The translations under genes and the position numbers were made by a program. This document shows positions 42,701 to 49,162 of a stretch of 64,000 nt of DNA, piece by piece; the stretch's first letter is position 1, and the number at the start of each line of letters is the position of its first letter. The notes beneath the pieces are model-generated. The model made no database searches. It was not told where the DNA came from and saw only the letters and a list, made by a program, of their open reading frames with translations. Source of the DNA: Prorocentrum cordatum (Eukaryota; Sar; Dinophyceae; Prorocentrales; Prorocentraceae); assembly GCA_963575745.1 (NCBI GenBank), contig CAUYUJ010003961.1, forward strand, positions 10,001-74,000, written 5' to 3'.

Positions 42701-43698
42701 GCGTGGGCCCGTGAGAGGTATGGCGGCAGTGGTGCCGCGAAAGCCTCAGGGCCGACGAGCTGGGCACGAGCGCCCTGGTATTCCAGAAGGAGGCCAAAGT
42801 AGCGGGTGGGGTACTCGTGGCTGCCCTGGATACGAGTGAGGTTGCGGTTGGTGCGCTGTCTGTCGGGGCCCGCTCTGTGCCAGATATCCTCGCACATGTC
42901 GAACGCGGTGCGGTGGCGCAGGGCGTCGTTTTTCTCCGCGGAGTCCTCCTGGAAAAAGTGGTCGTACTGTGGCAGATGGAGCGTCGCCAGGACGTGCGGG
43001 ACGCAGTCCTCGAGCCATGCCCAGCACACGTCCTGATGGTCCTCACCTGGTGCCCACGCCGCGGCGCACGGTATGAGCCGTGCTCGGATGTTCATCAGGT
43101 GCCAGAAAGCGGGGTCCTCCTCGGGTTCACCCCTGGCGCACAGAGGGGTAGTGGGACTCGTGGGGCTGAAGCGGGGCACGACAGCGGGGCTGAAGCCGCC
43201 ACTGCGTGCCTGGGCCTTGCTAGCGGCCCTGTCGAGGATATGCTGCACGACGGTCGAGGACAAGCTGAGGACAGGGTACCATCGAGGATATGCTGTACGA
43301 CAGTCGACCGCAAGCGTCATGTTGAGTGATGGTAGCCCTCGTAGCTGAACTTGCATGCGGTGCGAGGCGTGGCCGGAGGACGCAGGAGTCATCTCAGCTG
43401 CGGCAACATCGGTGGTCGACTGCGATGCATGTGTCGTAGTTGACGAGGGCGTGCTCGTAGGAGACATGCTGGTACTCGTCGTAGACGTCGTAGTAGCCGT
43501 CGAAGTCCCAGGGGGGCAGCGCGTGGGGCGGGGCCCCTGGTGCTGCTCAGGCCAGGCGCTCGCGGGGGCGCCCAGCGGCCCGGTGCCGCACGGACCAGCG
43601 GCGGCGGTGCTGTTCACGATCGGGTCCAAAATGGCGCTGTGATCGTATTTGTAGATGCTGTCATCGTAAAGGTAGAAGAGCGTCCCCACGCTCCGCAT
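30751..43698 (-). CDS. Giant retrotransposon ORF2 polyprotein (endonuclease-RT-RNase H)
   Basis: 4,315 codons from the first in-frame ATG. The frame opens at 43,854 without an ATG. Residues are numbered from that ATG. Segments: 197-371 globular, unknown; 582-602 and 685-710 hydrophobic, membrane-like; 1010-1140 ADP-ribosyltransferase-like (H1017 in FWHGTR, Y1054 in GRTYVSVHPSLAAWYA); 1503-1580 Cys-rich; 1671-1835 globular, unknown; ~1840-2450 Pro/Ala/Ser-rich. Next is an APE-like endonuclease at ~2463-2737 with E2498 (QETR), D2648 (MDANTN), D2701 (SRIDYI) and H2727 (SHVGL). Reverse transcriptase is at ~3103-3466 with D3251 in LDRQKCFDYL and D3344-D3345 in FVDD. A CCHC knuckle (CRYC...H...C) is at 3681-3703. 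RNase H is at ~3780-3933 with D3789, E3832, D3852 and D3923. The disordered C-terminus ends in a coiled coil. It would nick the target, copy its RNA and remove the template. All catalytic residues checked are present. Confidence 0.9.
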   Translation of the reverse strand: MRSVGTLFYLYDDSIYKYDHSAILDPIVNSTAAAGPCGTGPLGAPASAWPEQHQGPRPTRCPPGTSTATTTSTTSTSMSPTSTPSSTTTHASQSTTDVAAAEMTPASSGHASHRMQVQLRGLPSLNMTLAVDCRTAYPRWYPVLSLSSTVVQHILDRAASKAQARSGGFSPAVVPRFSPTSPTTPLCARGEPEEDPAFWHLMNIRARLIPCAAAWAPGEDHQDVCWAWLEDCVPHVLATLHLPQYDHFFQEDSAEKNDALRHRTAFDMCEDIWHRAGPDRQRTNRNLTRIQGSHEYPTRYFGLLLEYQGARAQLVGPEAFAAPLPPYLSRAHALLPRGLPPPDQDALAYLADAILHHPPDLQPLVEAELAAAPMEPLNLPPPAGPLAQNATCDQPAADAEPLLLQHTAASDISNISLDSFHVSDDSQNDSIHDTETQDLDGTTPPGDTAQRDRDSEPYTGRPLSHSSAPINSAQADPSAQRSDAEGATAADETSHSTALPALTSPRSGGFSPAAALAGSGRLQTSGGRTPPRTLVCRANATDSNSSAVDHWQAGIDNDPIEDASPDASGSYEAPHSAAASRRCGCLICLFVATYAIVVAMPYKDQIDGYLPTPSRDPSYRQRRRREAAAPGPSVSTTPRRTTAYDAAPALWGILKWTSAKLRDIVSGGASAVGSGLWGALKWASGKLGAIATGGVVCGLLLVGAKLLAQGAVGHVGARICARALDSPTAQWCLRCCQPIRRPRDEATHTMPRTHPDDPESQHVHSLRHPLLQEHYAAAVAAAVADVTTATTAAIVEVTAAVSRASSVTPRSTSPSPRDGPTSGAASGNPPTHEDATAQATDAEASETRERTLDSPWSIFRHADARGSSSDMDTQPPRRRARYASPARPQAPPGPGTPHPALRPPTRNLRSTIQRDPAVPVPPTSILTSLYQNGFALGNSGVTTEDIKDALRLYDHPRFTHDPTLQALAPWTDIMQRPPNRLTWVLEDSGGNSGETIFPYLTWDLREPTTDTPTVFWHGTRGDLAARLAFNGGHLLPGPRREAKGRTATNVGRTYVSVHPSLAAWYAVPPHPPCSLEDDTLAWGPIALWMCEATKPPRGENWHNFVKGEAHGARLIYPRVLGLLIRMDWCAPTEAASRCRALPHTYGMGDCAHALHIAGFDHPDLREAAEARDQEANTWRRLDTAAAWPPPQALYSPEAARAWATQHYDTEAATRADPNQPRPRASLRKLQLDPQPLIDLVYTGLQAVPVRGQSDVRAPRPSGSSPGAASGPSHTYQPGAALGHSPDRSSTTSGADDRRTPSLISAAAALARGHARSRRSASRSSRQSGGNSTSHSSDIETWEHIETEEEPTAYHVLAFHVRDVRARVNAPGVEVWLDPGEHHDGAYLPWGATVVGHRVIDPAVAGRDGWVILHHDHGDTTTRLWAPTQVHVKADDTWRTVMIAADLGPQWIERHADDARLPAEVVRTTGQSWFADVWPLWDRPRPHPDDAVTDEQAFPPLPGRWTCLQCRFQCCQYCAARRNTQLGTSGQPTCPDCSLSGLRAPMDWSTDYSCNSWTCAYSTDNRDSDTCCLSSRCPHPPRPHSLFDVRATGMPPHILARQYGNAPAQHDLKEPPRAPSGPGGEPPQPGQAGYQGQWYLPPRPRRVLKQGLPDGTRRPPGFTGTGMPEDPSPDQPLWKEGYVLFGPHQALKEDFIFNKAVRRPYSLAITNMHRDRVTVRTVCESIAERIHTTRTRWRDVVLYWDAEGGPGPQALDYDMRLCDAMVSRATTEAELNHDRSNRGSFCLYGPAHQRAVNITVLPEPQNIDFVEHVRRYSPVGETYPDHAFEHVYQGWRRPDVPPILPDTRPLSRADQQRYQQHQQRTQQRDQRDAGQPSTPRNRSPARVPTGDSAVYGGGAAYHRGPIGARPAAAGAAASSYGHAPHARVHPAVVGYPRALGQAPPRATSPVPGSTRAWGHYPGRHDSTASNQPAVAPPAASAQGAAPSRGRTGRPEGWREANVRAWQPRQHTPPPNVAAALRPAQAKPAPPERERQPLVPLVLTHTQAHHSASPRHSEGSAHHVSPRPDAVDPDQAAASAAGGTGGSRPPSPTPCAAPIRSPSRADSARANAQVASPRDRHTGGRVPRSRSYSRHSSRKPPGSSTSSPPRETQADGQASEVVPRFGASAIEPGEVDLEPTPSTDQELPPPTRVVVAFDEAPTFDPFKHKYSVKGLAAGFGGGSPLPPLSHGGGPATSAAAAAAAAPRGVSPVRNACLTAAGMDEAQRQATDRAARHAQLVADALAGRAPPQPQGPPPEASAEGAHEQAVPADAAHHGTDGAGAPPQDGPAVSRAQYLRARCAAAAPSCRRWFAFALELGRTDRGVASLSPCCRLTSPPSVPHGTGVRRIFRSSFADVYEPPPARRRPCLAYTCGPTATSALSKPICRDAMSSYCGQAFYLGDGQAALHRAGRANPSSTDGDGPGRSIHLVSLNITSLPANWPTITALGVDHNAAVIALQETRHAKPTRQAIATNAANPHHGGYQASLGPDLDLARAQRKAAHGGTDHTVEGNTGASGGVAILSKDAIVDSTVDDIATCIATLKAKKRWHEAFLPLCTQHRRRRRRNNHGPAGIYIASLYGVAGGDSTDLFRLADCAAARVGSAPYFICMDANTNIDDNPHLLHMMQHGWFNVAEGTPDHTMHTYGNIPDWDRVTKCPRTSRIDYIIANQAARSLVTDFCYLRDLPAKSHVGLQVTLDLSRLDHTAPRLLAPTPYPPNDGAHEDHELQALGTLIAGRYHDRMEQADTRDDVERMFALANEASHEYHLTRLRDLPPPPPDHPKKKAPTMHGLTPTFEERPAVPRAFPTYGASTIHMNRLRKLHRQLCELRFIGQHHHMDCRAIPPHLAQRIDCTWTAARLLCHKLRPTALLAFPDAWTPDVPAPRGEHLDRLIQNLDSELARRANRAKAERIKIWAEGVREPSGRKAAIYARAADCSPTAYLRTPTTPDDAQLHCDTTAFNPDQASTDDSDADTDAGGFSPSDGSSLDTDNDDGHTRGPPPAQVPDALPANAIVANTKDMLKLMVDTWEPILGRYRARAGHDAEAMPTWADFYDEYRQELPTPSPAAPFHLTDDQLIHFIRTRSPRRAGGLDGWTTKEAKELPDDILRLFASVLRAMQRTGTIPEPLLHVPNPCLRKGRGELPTDQRLLSVLSVWMYAWEAPAYRSLTTWRQGWTHATSFGAVPKATIGDVSTSLALRIEHARTLLLPLAGAALDRQKCFDYLITDICLNLALHAGCPQDIVTVRRNFYRHHKRYIRMNGAYSRDLARTNGHLQGSSWSLDDIKLLMCVWTKRQHRYVPRSLSTTFVDDSNSTTHAASELQKSLDETAKFDRFSGQRIHPGKVAGWALTDELHAAVTQLTLADRPLRVVDSFKLVGSYINAEAAPAPAALNLTATADARVRRATIRLPRIGKLPSPMLIKARHARSLAASVCTTGTDIQAPSGPAKTAYNHALKAAIRPKGNKWVEFWTLMAVCVPGHALEIDAITQREAFLCLRRQVNRDVTLCGLARDLQHHVQTLFGGGPVGRLVQSLQQLRWTWPTFGIMYDDWGCPISWLNLPQNAFLHMLRASQRRAFLRRIKPRRHDLGYLASVRQGLDLFASTWLARTKGAAKCTAWQLALLLNYLSGGDHTQQRRSRSNTSADPSPMCRYCDEEEETQEHTVRDCKCWARERLPLTTLISDDQWARLPPRTRHCGLFDEDPAVLDLQADLARDPLPQPIPRPSPDGDPAASAQDTYTTYLDYDTGWTWVYAATDGACTNQAIPLLARAGYGVYYGIDHRMNYSARVHGLTQNAQVAETLAIVHLTACAERPVHVFVDNQAVVDGFQSIIDGHPAPQGTHAELWEKIHRCVMAKPNMFRVEKIASHLGDLGIDLGLIGPIAEEFNRQADALATAAARTHNLPDDIVEAAKTRHRQATVLHGVAVAIYERRHRTLPLPHRRAGFTAAELSKMEPNPLLSDQAPPAAGPYIPQNPDELWAEAQRAMHDEQEDDPFGFGGGLDFLDDGPASANPAPSGSLSTPTSTPPPRATSHPHDDVAHRQDADEDLYDPLGLSGSIDDAPPTPHAADDAASSRRHPTTRPTSEPSHGIMIGPPVPPTPSPHQRQPAGAAPAPPQGTEPVRPSHPVHAFTVAGCEAAAPPSSRGVALAASALGPRVALQSPRKGDGRQHTDRRTALVHHLARRTDDLVPATRPAAAGTEQPPLTDREAELSQSMAALQQRCAALAADLAAAQARQGPLLQRLHRAGRAFAELLTPSPDGAAPPLTLHAMLSSLRGAPPGAPR

Positions 43699-43951
43699 GT
43701 CGCAGGAAAGCCTCTCATCCGTGCTGGGGCGCACCGCCTGAAGACGGGTGTGCTCCAGCCAGCGAGGGGAGGGCCAGGCCGCAGGCAAGGCGCCACATGA
43801 TGGCGAGGCCTGGCGGGCGGCGCGAGCGATGAGCCGAAAGCTGCGTGGCAGCACACGTCCTCAAATACCCCTGAATGCTCATGTACATTGCTACAATCAC
43901 GCCCCCTGCAAGACTACGGGTGCCCCTACACCAGATAGCTTGCGCGTGCTG

Positions 43952-43954
43952 CTG
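43952..43954 (-). promoter_or_regulatory. Possible splice or trans-splice acceptor before ORF2
   Basis: On the minus strand TATCTCTTTCTTGTTACC and GTCTGTTTTGG lead into CAG. Dinoflagellate mRNAs receive a spliced leader at such sites. This could give ORF2 its own mRNA between ORF1 (stop at 44,060) and the ATG at 43,698. An out-of-frame ATG lies between. Inference only. Confidence 0.25.
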
Positions 43955-44059
43955 CCAAAACAGACATGAGGTAACAAGAAAGAGATACGACGCGAAGAGG
44001 GGAGCGATGCCTCTGAAGGCGCTTCCTCGGAGGGCTGAGGCGGGCTCTCTGAGGCACCT

Positions 44060-46633
44060 TCAATAGGGTTCCTGGGTGGCCCGACCCTTGTCCTTGCCTT
44101 TGTCGGCCCCTGGGGGCCCCGTCCCTGGGGTGGCCTGGCCTGGCTGGTCGGTCAAACTGCAGGCTGCCGCGGGCTCGGCGGCCGCTGCGGCTTCCTCCTT
44201 CTTAGTTTCCAGAGTGGCCGCTTGTGGCAGGTGGATGGTGCCTCCCGTGAGGTGCCCGAGGAGGGTCTGGATGTCGCCGCGCAGTGCAGCGGCGTCGGCG
44301 GTTGCCGTCTGTTGCTGGGTGACGACGGTGGCAAGCCCCCGTTCCAGCCCTGAAACGTGCTCCGTGAGTGTGGCCTGGGAGGAGAGAACGCCCGCAAGCT
44401 GCACCTGCATGTTATCCACCGTGTTGGCTAGCAGCTCGTGCTGCTGTTCCATGTGCTGGATGCGGGTCGTGGCAGCATCGGGCGGTTTAGAGGCCGATGC
44501 GAAGCGCTCGCCGAAGGTGTTGAGTTCGTGGGAGGCCACGCTGTATTCATCACCTGATGAGAGGATCTCGACGTCGACGACGTCACCTGGTACTTCGGCG
44601 GCTGTGGCAGCGTCGCCTTCGGTGTGGCCCCCACCTTCTGCCGCCGCCGTGCCAAGCCAGGGGTCGTGGCCACCTGGTCCTGGGGCGGCCGTCGGTTCAG
44701 CGGCTCCGTCCGTGCCGTGCGGGGGCGCAGAGGAGCTGCGGCCTGGGGCGCAGGGTGGCCTTGCGTGCGGCGTGGCGTCACGTTTCCCGCTGGAGGAGCG
44801 GTGGCGCTTGGCTGAAGGCTCCTCCTTGGGGGTCAGGAGCGGTGCGACGCCCTTGCCTTTGGGCGTGGCAGTCATGAGGTCGTGGAGGTAGGGGCTCTGG
44901 GCCGCTTTGGTGAGGAGTGTGCCGGTGGCGGGGCTAAAGCCGCCACCACCGGCTGGCGGCGTCACAGGCTCTGTGATGGTGGTAGGCGTGACGATGGTAA
45001 CGTTGTCCCGCTTCGGCGCCACCTCAGCCAGCGGGGCCTCGGTGATGCTCCACGGGATGGGGCACCCCGCGACCTGCACCGTATAGGTGAGTGGGGGCCG
45101 ATGAGCGCGCACTAAGGCAAACTGGGCCGCAGTGGCTGGGTCCCAGGCGGTGTGGTAGACCTCACAGTCCCATTTAACGGACGGGCCCGTGAGAGTCTTG
45201 GCGAGCTGGGTCAGCGTGGCGTGGCGTGCCGCAATGCCAGTGATGCGGTAGCGCGTCTTGGCGAGGGTAGCCTCGCAGCCGCGGATGCTGACAGCAGCGG
45301 CCTTGGCGACGTCGGACCCCCGCGGAACACGGATCCCCAGTAGGCCTGACTTGCCGTGCCTGACGACTCCCAGGGCCTTGAACTCCACCGACTTCTGGAA
45401 CGCGTCTGCCATCGTGATGGGCTGGTCCTCAGGGAACCAAACGGTCTGATACTTGTCGGCGGTGGGCTCGTCTGCACCTACGTTGCTGAGGTCGTAGGTG
45501 GCACCGAGTTGCCCTGATCCCGCCAGGACCTTGTCGACCGCTTGGAGACTGACGCCGAAGGTGGCAGCCAGGGACCTCTTTCCGACGCCCGATCCAAACC
45601 TGCCTAGGCTTTTGCAGGGTTCGAGGATGGTGACGGCTTTAAAGTTGCCGTGGGAGAGGGCCTTGAAGGTGTCCTGGAGCTGGCTATCGAGCTCCTGGCG
45701 GCGAGCGTCTTTCTTGGACTCCTTGTGCTTTTGGCGCGCCTTGTCCTGTGGAGCGGAGTCGCCTCGAAAAGGGCCCTTGGCGCGTGGACCACCGTTCACG
45801 GGGGCACCTCCCGAGAACTGGTCCTCGAAGGCCTGGTGCATGGAGGGGACTGCGGCAATGGCCTCGGTCTCGTGTATGGTCGCCCGAATCCAGCAGACGT
45901 GGTCGGCAGGGTCGATGGTGGCGACGGCTACCTTTTCCGTGCAGGCGACCTCCTTGGTGCCCAGCTGGTACACGATCACGGGGACGTGCGTGTGGACCAC
46001 TTTGGGCGCCTTGGGGTGGCGCTTCAGGACGGGGACGGCGAGCTCGGTACCGACGTAGTTGTCGTTTTTCGGGCCCATGACAGCAATCGCGAGCTGACCC
46101 GTGGCTCGCTTGCCCTGCTCGAGGTGGTGCTGCAGCAGCCGTTCACCACTCTCGTAGTCGTGGAGGCTGATGCTGGGCTTGTACGTCTTGCCGTCGTCAG
46201 GCGAGGTGGGTTCGGCAAGGACAGGGACCTTCCAAAAGGCAGGGTCCAAGGCGATGAATTGGGTGTCCGCAGCCTGAAGACGTGCGGAGCCCGCTGGTGG
46301 ATGCGATGTGTCACCGCCAGTGCGCTTAGGCTTGCTGCGCTGGTGGTGATCGAGCGTGTAGCTAATCTGGTTGGCGGCGCACATGCGGATAAGGGCGCTG
46401 CCAAGCTTCTTCGTGTTGGACTTGTGCATGTCGTACATTGCCTGGAGCTCGTCCGCGTTCAGTTCGGCTAGCCCGTTGTAGGCGGCCGTGGGGCGGTCAG
46501 ACCCCGCTTGCCTGAACGCTGCGATGCAGTCCTGCTTGCGTTGAAGGAGGGGCCCTTCAGCAGCAGGGCGCGCGGGACGGGAGCTCGGAGGCTGCTTTGA
46601 AGAGCGACGGCGCTCCGGCTTCTTGGGGGCCAT
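44060..46633 (-). CDS. Retrotransposon ORF1 protein
   Basis: 857 codons from the ATG at 46,633. The frame runs four codons further upstream without an ATG. The N-terminus is basic (MAPKKPERRRSSKQP), as expected of a nucleic-acid-binding protein. Residues ~130-260 look globular (FWKVPVLAEPTSPDDGK, QLAIAVMGPKNDNYVG), as do ~330-500. A Pro/Ser/Ala-rich linker follows. Residues ~720-795 form a coiled coil (IQHMEQQHELLANTVDNMQ, SGLERGLATVV), which would allow oligomerisation as in LINE ORF1 proteins. No RRM or zinc knuckle is evident. ORF2 follows after 361 bp. It probably packages the element's RNA with the ORF2 protein. The assignment rests on position and architecture, not on a recognised family. 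Confidence 0.7.
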   Translation of the reverse strand: MAPKKPERRRSSKQPPSSRPARPAAEGPLLQRKQDCIAAFRQAGSDRPTAAYNGLAELNADELQAMYDMHKSNTKKLGSALIRMCAANQISYTLDHHQRSKPKRTGGDTSHPPAGSARLQAADTQFIALDPAFWKVPVLAEPTSPDDGKTYKPSISLHDYESGERLLQHHLEQGKRATGQLAIAVMGPKNDNYVGTELAVPVLKRHPKAPKVVHTHVPVIVYQLGTKEVACTEKVAVATIDPADHVCWIRATIHETEAIAAVPSMHQAFEDQFSGGAPVNGGPRAKGPFRGDSAPQDKARQKHKESKKDARRQELDSQLQDTFKALSHGNFKAVTILEPCKSLGRFGSGVGKRSLAATFGVSLQAVDKVLAGSGQLGATYDLSNVGADEPTADKYQTVWFPEDQPITMADAFQKSVEFKALGVVRHGKSGLLGIRVPRGSDVAKAAAVSIRGCEATLAKTRYRITGIAARHATLTQLAKTLTGPSVKWDCEVYHTAWDPATAAQFALVRAHRPPLTYTVQVAGCPIPWSITEAPLAEVAPKRDNVTIVTPTTITEPVTPPAGGGGFSPATGTLLTKAAQSPYLHDLMTATPKGKGVAPLLTPKEEPSAKRHRSSSGKRDATPHARPPCAPGRSSSAPPHGTDGAAEPTAAPGPGGHDPWLGTAAAEGGGHTEGDAATAAEVPGDVVDVEILSSGDEYSVASHELNTFGERFASASKPPDAATTRIQHMEQQHELLANTVDNMQVQLAGVLSSQATLTEHVSGLERGLATVVTQQQTATADAAALRGDIQTLLGHLTGGTIHLPQAATLETKKEEAAAAAEPAAACSLTDQPGQATPGTGPPGADKGKDKGRATQEPY

Positions 46634-46784
46634 TGCTGCGGGCACTCTGGTGCGGAGAGGTGACGCGAATCAGTAGGGTCCTGCTGGGACCCCTCCGGTC
46701 TCGCGAGGCCTGGGAGTCTGACTCCGAGGCGGGGCGCTTCGCGTCGCGGCTGCGGTCTGAGTGCAGAGCACTCTCGAGCCGAGA

Positions 46785-46787
46785 CTG
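46785..46787 (-). promoter_or_regulatory. Possible acceptor created at the 5' junction of the retrotransposon
   Basis: Minus strand: the long (TC)n tract and CCTCTTCCTCTTCCTTTC of the target repeat are followed by the element's first bases AG. This forms a pyrimidine-rich 3' splice site 151 bp before the ORF1 ATG. Host (GA)n DNA would supply the tract and the element the AG. Inference. Confidence 0.3.
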
Positions 46788-46804
46788 AAAGGAAGAGGAA
46801 GAGG
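46787..46804. repeat. Target-site duplication, right copy
   Basis: GAAAGGAAGAGGAAGAGG, identical to 30,367-30,384, directly followed by AAGAGAGAGA of the right (GA)n flank. Confidence 0.6.
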
Positions 46805-46970
<166 letters not shown>

Positions 46971-46989
46971 AGAGCGAGAGCCAGACGAA

Positions 46990-47190
46990 CGTTAACCGCC
47001 CGCGCGCACGCCCGCCCGCGCGCCCGCCCGCCCGCGCGACCGCCCGCCTGCCCGCGCGCCCGCCCGCCCGCGTGCCCGCGCACCCGCCCGCGCGCTCGCG
47101 TGCCCAGGCGCATGCCCGCGCGCTCGCGCGCCACGCCGCACGCGCGCCCAGGCGCCCGCCCACGCTCTCGCGCGCCCTGGCGCGCGCCCG
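46990..47190. repeat. CCCG/CGCG-rich low-complexity tract
   Basis: Degenerate CGCCCGCCCGCGCGC units. It gives Arg/Ala/Gly-rich frames on both strands, which I do not call. Confidence 0.8.
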
Positions 47191-47271
47191 CTCCTGCGCA
47201 GAGCGCCTCTGATTCGCGCGCCTCCCCCGAGACTGATGTTCACGCTGTTCTGACATTCGACGAACCTTTTT

Positions 47272-48860
47272 ACCTAACAGCGAAGACTGATAGGTTTCTA
47301 GTGGTGTAAAAAGAGCTCACAGATCACTCCACAGGGGGGTCCGGGCAGGTGTTGGGAGTTGCCGGGCGGGCCTGTGCCGACTTCGTTTTTCACCAACAGT
47401 CACACACTTCGTGCTCTTCGAGTTCCCAGAACTCCATTCCCAGGCCACATTCTGAATAACCGGATGCAACAGTCACACACTTCGTGCTCTTCGAGATCCC
47501 AGAACGCCATTCCCGGCCACCTTTAGATAACCGGATGGCACAGTCGCACACTTCGTGACTCTTCGAGTTCCCAGAACTCCATTCCCGGGCCACATTCTGG
47601 AGGGTCGGATGCAACAGTCACACACTTCGTGCTCTTCTATTTCCCAGAACTCCATTCCCGGGCCACATTTGGGATGCCCGGAGCCAACTGTAGGCCACTT
47701 CGTGCTCTTCGAGTTCCAGAACTCCATTCCCGGGCCACATTTTGAATGCCCGGAGCCAACTGTAGGCCACTTCGTGCTCTTCGACTTCCCAGAACTCCCA
47801 TTCCCGGGCCACATTTTGAATGCCCGTAGCCAACTGTAGGCAACTTCGTGCTCTTCGACTTCCCAGAACTCCCATTCCTGGGCCACATTTTCAGCAGGGG
47901 CAAGAGCACGACTAGGAGGAGGACGAGCAAGACCAGGAAGACGAGGACGAGCAGGAGCAGGACGAGGAGCAGGAGGAGCAGGAGAAGAAGGACGAGCAGG
48001 AGGAGAGGAAGGAAGGACGAGCCGGAGGAGGAGGACGACCAGGGGAGGAGGACGACCAGGAGAGGAGGAGGAGGAGAGGAGGGGAGGGGGAGGATACCAG
48101 GAGGAGGGGAGGAGGAGGAAAGGAGAGAGAGGAGGATGGGAGGAGGAGGAGGAGGAGAGGAGGAAGGAGGAGGAGGAGGAGGAGGACGAGGACGAGGAGG
48201 AGGAGGAGGGGGGGGAGAGTACCAGGAGGAGGAGAACGAGGACCACCAGGAGGAGGAGGAGGAGGAGGAGGAGGAGGAGGAGGAGAGAACACCAGGAGGA
48301 GGAGGACGAGCAAGACGAGGAGGACGAGAACGAGGACGACCAGGAAGAGGAGGAGGAGGAGGAGGAGGAGGAGGGGAGGGGGAGGACTACCAGGAGGAGG
48401 AGGAGGAGGAGGAGGAGGAGGAAGAGGAGGAGGAGGAGGACGAGGAGGAGGAGGAGGAGGAGGACGAGGAGGAGGAGGGGGTGGGGAGAGCACCAGGAGG
48501 AGGAGAACGAGGACCACCAGGAGGAGGAGGAGGAGGAGGAGGAGGAGGAGGAGGAGGAGGAGGAGGAGAGAGCACCAGGAGGAGGAGGACGAGCAAAACG
48601 AGGAGGACGAGAACGAGGACGAGCAGGAGGAAGAGGAGGAGGAGGAGGAGGAGGAGGAGGAGCAGGAGAAAGAGGAGGAGGAGGAGGCAGGCTGAGGCTG
48701 AGGCTGTGACTGCGACTGCCGTTGCCGCTGCGACTGTCATCGCGAATGCGACTACGACTGCGAGAACAGCAGAATTCGACAACTGGATTTTCATCTGAAT
48801 CTTAAGGGGAATGCTTTCAGATATGCTTCTACACATCGCTGTTAGGTTGCTTTGCCGGGA
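47272..48860 (+). mobile_element. ACCTAACAGCG element, copy A
   Basis: Left end ACCTAACAGCGA at 47,272. Its inverted match TCGCTGTTAGGT is at 48,836-48,847, followed by TGCTTTGCCGGGATA, which all full copies share. Inside, in order: a ~110-bp unique head (ACTGATAGGTTTCTAG, GATCACTCCACAGGGGGG); ~7 units of a ~72-bp minisatellite (CACTTCGTGCTCTTCGAG, CCCAGAACTCCATTCCCGGG); a GAG/GAC purine core (47,900-48,690); and a tail (CTGCGACTGTCATCGCGAAT, CATCTGAATCTTAAGG). A TTTTT on each side may be the target duplication. No transposase. Confidence 0.75.
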
Positions 48861-48870
48861 TAATTTTTAT

Positions 48871-49105
48871 CGTGCGCGCCACCCTCCGTTAGACAGGGCC
48901 CCAAATTAGCTTGTAGAAAACTCCTTGGTGCTAGGCGTGCCCCTCCCCCTTGCACAGACCCGCTCTGTTGCGCAGCTCCTTCTGTTAGACAGGGCGCACC
49001 CCTAGCAAGTTCACACAAACTCGTTTGTGCTAAGCGCCCCCGGTTGCCCTTTAGAGAAGAGGGGGATCGAGGATCGATCGATATATATATATATATATAT
49101 ACACA
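48871..49105. repeat. Diverged ~90-bp tandem pair and (TA)n run between copies A and B
   Basis: GTTAGACAGGGC occurs at ~48,889 and ~48,984, each followed by related sequence to GTGCTAGGCGTGCCCC and GTGCTAAGCGCCCCC. A (TA)n run is at 49,079-49,101. Confidence 0.55.
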
Positions 49106-49162
49106 CACAAGATTTTGTAGGCCCGATGCCGCTTCGCCTTAAATATTGGCCCCTGGGTTTTT

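Larger units (their letters stand above)
30385..46786 (-). mobile_element. 16.4-kb non-LTR retrotransposon, apparently intact
   Basis: ORF1 and ORF2 lie in tandem on the minus strand between two copies of an 18-bp direct repeat, inside (GA)n. Endonuclease, reverse transcriptase and RNase H motifs in that order identify a LINE-type element. There is no terminal repeat and no poly(A). The 3' end reaches the pyrimidine tract directly after ~366 bp of 3' untranslated sequence. Both frames are open and the direct repeats are identical, so insertion was probably recent. Usual LINEs are ~4-8 kb. The excess length lies mainly in the N-terminal part of ORF2. Confidence 0.85.

Noticed and set aside
30385-46786. 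Possibility that the large element is an LTR retrotransposon or a virus
   Set aside because: No long terminal repeats, protease, integrase or capsid motif. An APE-like endonuclease precedes the RT, as in LINEs.
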